Of a stretch of DNA of 24,531 bases, positions 16,913 to 24,298 are shown piece after piece (the first letter of the stretch is position 1; each line of letters starts with the position of its first letter). The stretch covers positions 1 through 24,531 of the forward strand of contig CAJUGZ010000028.1 of the NCBI GenBank assembly GCA_910585855.1, given 5' to 3'. This DNA comes from an uncultured Lachnospiraceae bacterium. GTDB lineage: Bacteria > Bacillota_A > Clostridia > Lachnospirales > Lachnospiraceae. The position numbers and the translations under genes are program-made. The notes beneath the pieces were generated by a model. It was not told the origin of the DNA. It searched no databases and worked only from the letters and a program-made list of their open reading frames with translations.

Positions 16913-17052
16913 GCCGAAAGCTGAAGGGGGCTCTATGCAGGGTCATCATTTCCCGTCGGCACTTAGACGCTGTATTTTAGCGTCTTAGTGTCCGCTACGA
17001 GGAAATGCTAAGCGTAAGCGGGCCCGGAATAGAGCTCCCTTCGGCTTTCGGC
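16913..17052 (+). repeat. Type-1 structured element, full copy B
   Basis: A 140-nt rod on the plus strand. P1 pairs 16913-16936 with 17029-17052 at all 24 positions, two being G-U (16922-17043 and 16929-17036). Inside lie P2 GGGTC/GGCCC (16940-16944, 17021-17025), P3 CATTTCC/GGAAATG (16947-16953, 17001-17007), P4 GGCACT/AGTGTC (16958-16963, 16987-16992) and hairpin P5 AGACGCT/AGCGTCT (16965-16971, 16979-16985) with loop GTATTTT. It is followed by GTCCCCCC. The element ends 22 bp from the stop codon of permease 2 and is antisense to it. Confidence 0.88.
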
Positions 17053-17074
17053 GTCCCCCCTTCCAAAAAACCCC

Positions 17075-17920
17075 CTATTCTTTTACGCCGCCAAGTGTAA
17101 TTCCTGCAATGATATATTTCGAAAGAAACAGATAAACCAAAATAATTGGTACAATCGCTATTGTAATCATCATATAGATCTTACCCATATCAAAGTTCAT
17201 ATAATCAGCACCTCGAAGTGTTGCAATCAAAATCGGCACGGTCATTTTATCTTTTGACTGAATAATCAACGCCGGAACAAAGTAATTATTCCAAGAACCA
17301 ACAAAAGAGAAAATAGCCTGTACAGCAATCGCTGGTTTCATAATTGGCAGCACAATTTTATTAAATGTCCGAAATTCTCCGCACCCGTCAATTCTAGAAG
17401 CCTCTACTAAAGACATCGGAAGGGAGGACTGCAGATAACTAAACATAAAATAAAATACAGAAGGAGAAGCGATTGACGGGATAATCAGCGGAAGCAAAGA
17501 ATCATACATTCCCATCTTTGTAATTAAACGTAAAAAACCCATCGCTGTAACCTGAGTCGGCATTACTAAAATTGCCATAATAAAAGTAAATGCCACTTTC
17601 TTTAACTTAAAATCATATGCATATAAACCATACGCTGTCAATGCAGAAAAATATGTACAGATTGCAGCCGAACATCCAGAAACAATTAAGCTGTTTAAAA
17701 TTCCCCGAAACATTGGGAATGTTCCGTCATTTGCAACATTTTTCAGATTTTCAAACAAACTGCCTCCCGGCAGTGCCGAAAAACCTTTCTGCAGATCCGC
17801 ATGGGAACGTGTTGCATTTACAACCAAAATATAGAAGAAAAACAAACACATAAAGGACAATATCACAAGTACTACATGTGCTATCACACTTCGCATATTA
17901 TTTGCTTTTTTTGATTTCAT
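17075..17920 (-). CDS. Carbohydrate ABC transporter permease, MalG type (CUT1)
   Basis: Inner-membrane permease of 281 residues with six predicted helices, the first at about 12-35. The cytoplasmic EAA loop is EASRIDGCGEFRTFNKIVLP (about 186-205), which docks the ATPase. Typical MalG features include the large first periplasmic loop with SHADLQKGFSALPGG and the C-terminal IIAGITLGGVKE. ATG follows GGAGGGGAGA. The gene starts 15 bp after permease 1, so the two are translated from one message. No ATPase gene is present in the window; CUT1 systems of Firmicutes often share an MsmX-like ATPase. Confidence 0.95.
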   Translation of the reverse strand: MKSKKANNMRSVIAHVVLVILSFMCLFFFYILVVNATRSHADLQKGFSALPGGSLFENLKNVANDGTFPMFRGILNSLIVSGCSAAICTYFSALTAYGLYAYDFKLKKVAFTFIMAILVMPTQVTAMGFLRLITKMGMYDSLLPLIIPSIASPSVFYFMFSYLQSSLPMSLVEASRIDGCGEFRTFNKIVLPIMKPAIAVQAIFSFVGSWNNYFVPALIIQSKDKMTVPILIATLRGADYMNFDMGKIYMMITIAIVPIILVYLFLSKYIIAGITLGGVKE

Positions 17921-17935
17921 AAGTTTCTCCCCTCC

Positions 17936-18874
17936 CTACTTTTTTGCTTTCTTTGCAGCAGCTTTTGAACCATACGGATCATTATTATTTGTCATTCGAT
18001 ATACAAAAAAGCATAAAATACCACTTACAATAAACAGGTAAACAGACAGTGCACCCGCCATTCCATAATTTCTGCTCTTTAAGTGACTATTTAAAAACAT
18101 AATCAATGTCATAGAAGTACGATCCGGGCTTCCCTGACCATTGGTTAAAATCTGCGGAACGTCAAACATCTGCAGTCCGCCGATAATAGAGTTAATCAGT
18201 GTATAAGCTAAAATCGGACGAATCATTGGAAGTGTAATAAAATAGAATTTCTGTAAACTGTTGCATCCGTCCAATTCGGCTGCTTCAAATATATCCACAC
18301 TGATTCCCATAATTGCTGCCATCAGCATAATCGTTGTATTTCCAAACCACATTAAAAAGTTCATTAAACCAACCAGTGAACGAGTTCCAAATACAGAACC
18401 CATAAAATCAATCGGCTGCTTTAACAGTCCCATCGACATTAAAATCCCATTAATTGGTCCGTTTGTAGAAAATAAAGTAAAGAATAACATTGCAAATGCG
18501 GATGCCATAATTAAATTCGGCAGATAAATCACAACTTTAAAAAACTGCTCTCCATGAATTTTTAACCGGCTGTCTGCAAACCATGCCGCTAACAGCAATG
18601 CAATCCCAATCTGAGGAATAAATCCGATCAGCCACAAAATCAAAGTATTTCCGGCATATCTTAACATATCAGACTGCAGCAGGCTTTTATAATTTTCCAT
18701 TCCTACAAAATTTGGTCCAATCTCTTTTATTCCTGAACGATAATATTCAAAAAAACTATACCGAATCGTATCCGCCAAAGGAATAAAGGAAAAGATAAAA
18801 AAGCTGACAAAAAAAGGAAGAATAAAGATATAACCCCACTTTGCATAACTTATGCTTTTACGTTTTGTTTTCAC
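17936..18874 (-). CDS. Carbohydrate ABC transporter permease, MalF type (CUT1)
   Basis: Inner-membrane permease of 312 residues with six predicted helices, beginning with WGYIFILPFFVSFFIFSFIP at about 13-32. The EAA loop EAAELDGCNSLQKFYFITLP (about 198-217) identifies the family. The C-terminus ends in a short Lys/Ala-rich tail. The start is GTG, 9 nt after AAAGGAG. It lies 43 bp after the binding-protein gene and 15 bp before permease 2, forming the usual binding protein-permease-permease order of an oligosaccharide importer. Confidence 0.95.
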   Translation of the reverse strand: MKTKRKSISYAKWGYIFILPFFVSFFIFSFIPLADTIRYSFFEYYRSGIKEIGPNFVGMENYKSLLQSDMLRYAGNTLILWLIGFIPQIGIALLLAAWFADSRLKIHGEQFFKVVIYLPNLIMASAFAMLFFTLFSTNGPINGILMSMGLLKQPIDFMGSVFGTRSLVGLMNFLMWFGNTTIMLMAAIMGISVDIFEAAELDGCNSLQKFYFITLPMIRPILAYTLINSIIGGLQMFDVPQILTNGQGSPDRTSMTLIMFLNSHLKSRNYGMAGALSVYLFIVSGILCFFVYRMTNNNDPYGSKAAAKKAKK

Positions 18875-18917
18875 AGACCAACACTCCTTTCTTTTCCGTA
18901 TACTGCAATGCCATATG

Positions 18918-20379
18918 TTATTCCGGCCATTGAATCTCTGTAATTTCAGGATAACGCTCCCGAATTGCTATCTCAAAGTTTGCCTTCGCTTTTTCAAAAT
19001 CAATCTGATCCTGCAGATAGTCATTAAATGTATTTTGAATCAATTCTACACAGCCCTGATCATAAGAAGACAGCGGTGCAATCACAATATTTTCTGCAAC
19101 CGGAGTAAAATATTCAAAAGCATTTTGTCCGCCAAGAAATTCGGATGCATAATCTTGACTTGTAGCTGCTTCTTTCATTCCGCTCTGTGTATTGGTAAAT
19201 TCCAAATAATCTTTTGAAATCTTTAATAAATTATCTTTATTTCCGGTTACTGCAAGAATAATATCCTTTACATGCTGCGGATTATCTGTACCAACACATG
19301 CGTGTACATAAGAACCCCCCCCAATTATACTCCTGCGGCGGATTTGTAACAGCCCATGCTCCGCTTTCACCGTCCCAGTTTGGCTTTAATGTAAAATCAA
19401 TTCCCCATGCCGGGAAAAGAAATGCAAATACATTTGATTTAGAACCCATTGCCTGATTCCAGTCGGAATTCCACTGTCCTTTTATATTCTTATCCAAATA
19501 ACCTGCATCCAGCCACTCTTTCGAGTCCTTTACCCAGTTCATAATCTTCTGATCCACTTTAATAACTGTTTCTCCCGATTTCACCCATGGTTCAGCAATA
19601 CTGTTTCCATATAAACGGAACGTATCTGCATAAGAAGAAAATGTATAATATCCTTTTGCTTTTAATTCTTCTGCTGTTTGCTTTATTGTATCCCAATCCT
19701 TTACCTTTTCTCCTACCTGTACCGGATCGTCCGTACCAAATACCTCTTTGGCAATATCACGGCGATATACCAGCAGTCCCGGACAGCACTGCCATGTAGA
19801 AGCCCTCTGAACTCCATTTACATCCGAAGCAGTTACTTTTGTAAATCCATACTGATCTCCAAGATCGGCATCCAGATCAATACCAAGATCTACCAGAGGC
19901 ATTGCCACATCAGCGTCTGCATCGGTATACTTATTTACATAATCCGTTTCTGACAAAAAGATATCTACCTTATTATCTGCTGCAGCACTTGCCTGATTTA
20001 ACAATGCTTCATCCAATTTCTGCTGGTACACCCCGTCCTGATTTGGATTGATAATCCAATGAATTTCCGTTCCGTCATTTAGATAAGTAACTGTCCCGTC
20101 TGCAGAAGTTTCCTTTACCTCCGAATAAACAGCTTCTACCCTCTGCCGGAACTCATTATTCCAGCTATAGATATTGATTACCTTTCCTTCTGCAGCAGTC
20201 CCTCCCGCATTTTCTGTTTCAACCGTCTGTTTTTGTGAATCAGTCCCTCCCGCATTTTCTGTTCCAACCGTCTGTTTTTGTGAATCAGTTCCACTTGGAT
20301 TTGCCGAATTTCCGCAGCCTGCCAATGTACCTGCAACAACCGCTGCTGCCAACAACATACTAATGCACTTTTTTTTCAT
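18918..20379 (-). pseudogene. ABC transporter sugar-binding lipoprotein (CUT1), frameshifted at a G8 tract
   Basis: Extracellular solute-binding lipoprotein of the importer; about 486 residues if the frame is restored. The signal peptide has lipobox TLAGC (Cys22). A Thr/Gly/Glu linker with a duplicated 15-residue unit follows, then a family 1-type binding domain starting at VINIYSWNNEF. The frame breaks at 19315-19322, eight C on the plus strand. With seven, the protein reads EYNWGGSYVHACVGTDNPQ and continues to the end at 18918 with no other defect; with eight it stops about ten codons later. The rest is well preserved and the two permeases are intact. A base-calling error, slippage-based switching or a recent mutation are all possible. 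The start follows AGGAGG. The promoter carries the shared box (20461-20493). Confidence 0.85.
20196..20285 (-). repeat. Two 45-bp tandem units in the binding-protein linker
   Basis: Units 20196-20240 and 20241-20285 differ at one base. Each encodes 15 residues (GTDSQKQTVxTENAG, with x being G or E), placed between the lipidated Cys and the binding domain. Units keep the frame, so copy-number change would alter the length of the flexible tether only. Confidence 0.9.
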
Positions 20380-20422
20380 ATTAATTTCCTCCTAAATTTG
20401 AAAATTTTTATTTGTTAAGTTT

Positions 20423-20493
20423 AGTATACTTCATTTTAAAACAACAATATACAAGATAGATTTCAAAAATATCAAAATCATGTCATAACTTAT
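20423..20493 (-). promoter_or_regulatory. Regulated promoter of the importer operon with shared 33-bp activator box
   Basis: On the minus strand the box (20493-20461) contains ATAAGTTATGACATG and then TTTGATATTTTTGAAA. Nine bases later comes a weak -35 TATATT (20451-20446), a 17-bp spacer and -10 TATACT (20428-20423). The box matches that at 22972-23004 in 29 of 33 bases with identical spacing. It contains a possible direct repeat, TGACATGATTT then TGATATTTTTG, 11 bp apart, as expected for AraC-type proteins. It begins one base after the GH94-2 stop codon and no terminator intervenes, so read-through from GH94-2 is also likely. Confidence 0.75.
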
Positions 20494-20494
20494 T

Positions 20495-22909
20495 TTAAGA
20501 AAGCTCCAATAAAATCTCCGTCTGTTCTTTTAATAATTGAACCGGAATATAATTTCCTTCCATTTCTTTTCCATTTACCGTAAGTTTTTTACAGCCAGAT
20601 TCTCCATGTCCGCTATTTTTTACCACAATATGTAAATGATTTCCTCTAAAATCTTTCTCTATCTCAAACTCTTCCCATTCCTTTGGAATCGCCGGATCTA
20701 TCTTTAATCCATAAAAATCCGGGCGCATACCCAAAATTCCTTCTACACATCCTACCATAACCGTAGATGCTGTTCCTGTCAGCCAATGCACATGAGAACG
20801 TCCAAAATGAGGACTGTCCTTTCCTTCCGTAAACTGCCCATAGCAATACGGCTCTAACTTTCTGACTTCTGCCTGTTCATTTTGTGCAGCAGGTGCATTT
20901 TCCATAAAATAAGTAAATGCCCGATCTCCATGTCCCCGCAAAGCTTCCGCAAGAATAATCCAACCCTGTGACTGTGAAAAAATACCTGCATTTTCTTTTG
21001 TTCCTGCATTATAAATAACAGAAAAAGCTCCTTCAAAAGCATGTTTATGATAAGGCGGCGTCATCAAAATAGCCCCATACTTTGTATTTAACTTTTCATA
21101 TACCGTATCCAATATCGTATCGGCCTGACTGTCTGTAGCAAGTCCGCTGATTACTGCCCAGCTCTGCGGATTCAGCCACAGATTTGCCTCCGGATCGGTA
21201 GACTTTCCGATTACTTCTCCATCCTCTGTATAACCACGTATAAAACGATCCTTATCCCAGCATAACTTTTGTATTGCCGTTCCTAACTTTTCCTGCTCCT
21301 GCTTCAGATAATCGAAATATTCGCTATCTTTTTTATATTCCGAAAACTCCTTTAAAATACTCATAGCCAGATAAAGCTGAAATGCTACAAAAGAAGACTC
21401 TCCCTCTTTGCCAAGCCTCAAGCAATCATTCCAATCCGCATATAACCCGGCAGGCATCCCATGTTTTCCCATATGATTAATAGAAAATGCAATCGCCCGT
21501 TTTAAATGTTCATATACCGTTCCCTCTCCTCTATTAGCAAACGGAATTACTTCATCTATAAAAGCAAGATCACCTGATTCGGAAATATATTTATAAATGG
21601 TTGGAAACAGCCATAGTGCATCATCTGCCCGATATGCCGGATGTCCCGTTTCTTTTACATAAGACGGATCGTCCGGTGTATCCTCATGCCCGGCATGATG
21701 AGTAAATTTCACCAAAGGAAGCCCGCCCCCATTCTCTACCTGTGCCGAAAGCATAAACCGAATTTTTTCAACTGCCATCTCCGGTGCTAAATGAATCACT
21801 CCCTGAATATCCTGCACCGTATCCCGATAACCATAACCGTTGCGAAGACCGCAGTAAATAAACGAAGCCGCACGTGACCATATAAATGTTATAAAACAGT
21901 TATAAGCGTTCCATGTATTAATCATTGTATTAAATTCTTCACTCGGCGTCTTTACCTGAAAATGAGAAAGCTTCCCATGCCAATAAGAAATCAGCTGATC
22001 TAACTCTTTTCTGCAATTCTCCTCTGGACACTGATACCGTTCCAAAATTTGCCCTGCTGCTGCATTTTCTTTCATTCCAAGTACAAATGCTACTGTCTTT
22101 GTTTCACCCGGATTCAGCGTAAGCACCGTCATAAGTACACCGCACCCATTTTCATTATAATTCAGCGTTCCGTCCAATTCTCCGTCAACAATTCCCTTTG
22201 GATTTTGATAACCATGATAACGCCCCAAAAAAGCTTCTCTATCTCCGCAATACGAAAAAACCTTCGCTCCTGCCATACCAAAGAAACGCTCTGTTGTAAT
22301 CTTATTATCTATATCCTGTCCATCTTCCAGATCACTCAAATTGCCATGTATCATCTGACAGATCCGATTTCCGCAAAATTTCGTTCTGGTAATAAACTGC
22401 GAATATTGTAAATTCACCTGATCCTGTTCATAATTACTGTTATTTGTAAATTCTGCATATCCTGTAACCGCTAAATTTCTTACCGTTTCCGAACGATTCG
22501 TCAAACTAATGCACCAGACCTCATAGTCCTCATCCAACGGAACATAATAAGTCGTTTCCGAATGAATCTCACTATAATCCGCCAAGATTTTCGTATACGC
22601 CGTTCCATGACGACATTCACTCTTATAAGAAGCCAAATCCTTTCCAACAGGCTGCCAAGAAGCCGACCAATAATCTTTACTGTCATTATCACGAATGTAA
22701 ATATAACGTCCGGGCTGATCAAAATTGTTAAAAATATAGCGCAGAATTCTTCCATTTGCACCAGACTGAGCAAAACTGTATCCTCCAGCATTATTAGAAA
22801 TAATTGCGCCATAAGCAGGAGAGCCCAGATAATTTACCCAAGGTGCTGGGGTATCCGGTCTGTCAATTACATATTCCCGCTTCTCATTGTCAAAATATCC
22901 ATACCTCAT
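20495..22909 (-). CDS. GH94 disaccharide phosphorylase, cellobiose/chitobiose phosphorylase-like (GH94-2)
   Basis: Cytoplasmic inverting phosphorylase of 804 residues. It begins RYGYFDNEKREYVIDRP, the signature start of cellobiose and N,N'-diacetylchitobiose phosphorylases, with the N-terminal beta-sandwich to about 270. The (alpha/alpha)6 domain carries GYGYRDTVQDIQGV (about 358-371), the general acid Asp492 in YADWNDCLRL, KENAGIF and the phosphate motif HWLTGTAS. The region after the acid (GKEGESSFVAF) is short, as in chitobiose phosphorylase, and lacks the longer loop of cellobiose phosphorylase, so substrate may be cellobiose, chitobiose or cellobionate. ATG at 22909 has AGGAG 7 nt before it, preferred over an upstream in-frame start at 22951. 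It opens the sugar locus, with its own regulated promoter, and lies 115 bp before the importer genes. Confidence 0.92.
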   Translation of the reverse strand: MRYGYFDNEKREYVIDRPDTPAPWVNYLGSPAYGAIISNNAGGYSFAQSGANGRILRYIFNNFDQPGRYIYIRDNDSKDYWSASWQPVGKDLASYKSECRHGTAYTKILADYSEIHSETTYYVPLDEDYEVWCISLTNRSETVRNLAVTGYAEFTNNSNYEQDQVNLQYSQFITRTKFCGNRICQMIHGNLSDLEDGQDIDNKITTERFFGMAGAKVFSYCGDREAFLGRYHGYQNPKGIVDGELDGTLNYNENGCGVLMTVLTLNPGETKTVAFVLGMKENAAAGQILERYQCPEENCRKELDQLISYWHGKLSHFQVKTPSEEFNTMINTWNAYNCFITFIWSRAASFIYCGLRNGYGYRDTVQDIQGVIHLAPEMAVEKIRFMLSAQVENGGGLPLVKFTHHAGHEDTPDDPSYVKETGHPAYRADDALWLFPTIYKYISESGDLAFIDEVIPFANRGEGTVYEHLKRAIAFSINHMGKHGMPAGLYADWNDCLRLGKEGESSFVAFQLYLAMSILKEFSEYKKDSEYFDYLKQEQEKLGTAIQKLCWDKDRFIRGYTEDGEVIGKSTDPEANLWLNPQSWAVISGLATDSQADTILDTVYEKLNTKYGAILMTPPYHKHAFEGAFSVIYNAGTKENAGIFSQSQGWIILAEALRGHGDRAFTYFMENAPAAQNEQAEVRKLEPYCYGQFTEGKDSPHFGRSHVHWLTGTASTVMVGCVEGILGMRPDFYGLKIDPAIPKEWEEFEIEKDFRGNHLHIVVKNSGHGESGCKKLTVNGKEMEGNYIPVQLLKEQTEILLELS

Positions 22910-22933
22910 ATTCATTCTCCTTTTTTTTGTTTC

Positions 22934-23004
22934 ATTATATCCCCCTGCCAAATTTCAATATATCAAACTACTTTCAAAAATATCAAATTTATGATATAAC
23001 TTAT
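22934..23004 (-). promoter_or_regulatory. Regulated promoter of GH94-2 with shared 33-bp activator box
   Basis: The box (23004-22972) reads ATAAGTTATATCATAAA followed by TTTGATATTTTTGAAA. After nine bases there is a weak -35 TATATT (22962-22957), then 17 bp and a perfect -10 TATAAT (22939-22934). The geometry equals that of the importer promoter. The leader would be only about 18 nt before the ribosome site. A poor -35 next to a conserved upstream box is the classic sign of an activator-dependent promoter. Confidence 0.75.
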
Positions 23005-23029
23005 ACTTCCCAGAGGGACACCGAAAACC

Positions 23030-23054
23030 AAAAAAAATAGGACTCTCAGTCCCT
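23030..23054 (-). terminator. Intrinsic terminator after hemW
   Basis: On the minus strand GGACT-GAG-AGTCC is followed by TA and then eight T (23037-23030). A longer alternative stem of 12 bp pairs 23076-23087 (which includes the hemW stop codon) with 23032-23043. Either way the structure ends hemW transcription and insulates the sugar promoter that follows. Confidence 0.8.
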
Positions 23055-23078
23055 GTAAAAAAATTCTTCTGATTCGTC

Positions 23079-24269
23079 CTATTTTTTGAATATCAAATTT
23101 TCTTCTTCGCTTTCCTCCAGCAAAAAATCAGCTAAAATAACATTGCTTACTAAAATCCCCTGCTGTGTCAGCCAAATTCTATTCTCATCTTCCTCCAATA
23201 GTTTACTTTTCTCCCATTTTTCTAATACCTTTTTATAAATTTGTTCCACTGTATATCCAAACTTTTTTTGAAATTCTGCTTTTGAAATTCCCGCCATTTT
23301 TCGCAGTCCTAAAAACATAAACTCTTCTATCTGACTTCTTTTTGTTAGTTGTTCTTTCTTTATATAAAGCCGCTCCAAATACCTGCTGTTTTCTAAATAA
23401 TTCTTAAAATCCGTTGTATTTTGCAATCGAATCCCATTTATATAAGAAGATGCCCCCAGCCCTAACCCCAGATATTCCTTTCCGCTCCAATAGATTAGAT
23501 TATGCCGACACTCTTTTCCTTTTTTTGCATAATTCGAAACCTCATACCGCCGATAACCTGCTTCCTCCAAGTGTTGTACAGTTTTCTCATACATCTTATA
23601 TTCTTCCTCTTCTCCCGGCAAAAGAAGCTGCCCTTTTTCCATCTCGTCAAAAAACAATGTCCCCTCTTCTACTATTAAACTATACGCCGAAATATGCTCC
23701 GGCTCTAATGCAGTTACTTTTCGAAGTGTATCCTCCCATCCGTCAAGTGTCTGACTTGGCAGTCCAAACATCAAGTCTATATTGCAATTAGAAAACCCTG
23801 CCTCCCTTGCCCATAAAAAACTTGTCAAAAAACGCTGATAATTATGCACCCGTCCCAATTTCTTCAATATATGATCTTCTGTAGACTGAAGCCCAAAACT
23901 AATTCGATTAATTCCTATTTTCCTATATAACTGAAGTTTTTTTAAATCAACCGTTTCAGGATTACATTCTATTGTAATTTCCGCCCCCTCTTCAATAAAA
24001 AATACCCTCTGCAGTTCAAAAAAAATTTGAGCTAACCACTCTCCTAAAGGAAAAGTCGGTGTACCTCCTCCAAAAAAAATACTCTGCACCGAATAAGAAA
24101 ATGCTAAATCAGCATAAGCTGTTATCTCTTTTTCTAATGCCAAAAAATACTGTTCCATCTCTTCTTCCAAAGCCGTAGCAGAAAGGAAATCACAGTAACT
24201 GCATTTTTTTAAACAAAAAGGGATATGTATATATATCCCCAATGGCTTTCTATTCCCAATGATATTCAT
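23079..24269 (-). CDS. hemW: Radical SAM heme chaperone HemW (HemN-like)
   Basis: Cytoplasmic radical SAM protein of 396 residues. GIYIHIPFCLKKCSYCDF has the CX3CX2C cluster ligands at Cys19, Cys23 and Cys26, followed by FFGGGTPTF, ITIECNPETV, RISFGLQS and LMFGLPSQT, in the order seen in the HemW/HemN family. The C-terminal domain (EEFMFLGLRKMAG) is the HemN C domain. ATG at 24269 follows AAAGGA by 8 nt, preferred over an upstream TTG. The cysteine after DF that marks true HemN is missing, which supports HemW rather than coproporphyrinogen dehydrogenase. In many Firmicutes it lies between lepA and hrcA; here hrcA is about 18 kb away and lepA would be beyond the window edge, if present. Confidence 0.93.
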   Translation of the reverse strand: MNIIGNRKPLGIYIHIPFCLKKCSYCDFLSATALEEEMEQYFLALEKEITAYADLAFSYSVQSIFFGGGTPTFPLGEWLAQIFFELQRVFFIEEGAEITIECNPETVDLKKLQLYRKIGINRISFGLQSTEDHILKKLGRVHNYQRFLTSFLWAREAGFSNCNIDLMFGLPSQTLDGWEDTLRKVTALEPEHISAYSLIVEEGTLFFDEMEKGQLLLPGEEEEYKMYEKTVQHLEEAGYRRYEVSNYAKKGKECRHNLIYWSGKEYLGLGLGASSYINGIRLQNTTDFKNYLENSRYLERLYIKKEQLTKRSQIEEFMFLGLRKMAGISKAEFQKKFGYTVEQIYKKVLEKWEKSKLLEEDENRIWLTQQGILVSNVILADFLLEESEEENLIFKK

Positions 24270-24298
24270 AAACAAAATCCTTTCTGTTATCTTTCACC

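Noticed and set aside
16540..17052. Copies A and B as ordinary intrinsic terminators
   Set aside because: They are far longer than terminators, have a conserved asymmetric core, no T-run after the 3' arm, and are followed by a conserved GGCGTCC or TGCGTCC and C-rich sequence.
16540..17052. A CRISPR array or tandem repeat in the permease-GH3 gap
   Set aside because: The copies are in opposite orientations, unequally spaced and only three in number, with no constant short repeat and no cas genes nearby.
16540..17052. Simple MITE or IS remnant as the only explanation
   Set aside because: No transposase frame or clear target-site duplication is visible, and arm differences are compensatory. Arm-to-arm correction in a palindromic mobile element remains an alternative, but the G-U polarity fits it less well.
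18918..20379. Two separate genes in the binding-protein region
   Set aside because: The second frame has no ribosome site or signal peptide, and removing one G joins both parts into a single full-length binding protein.
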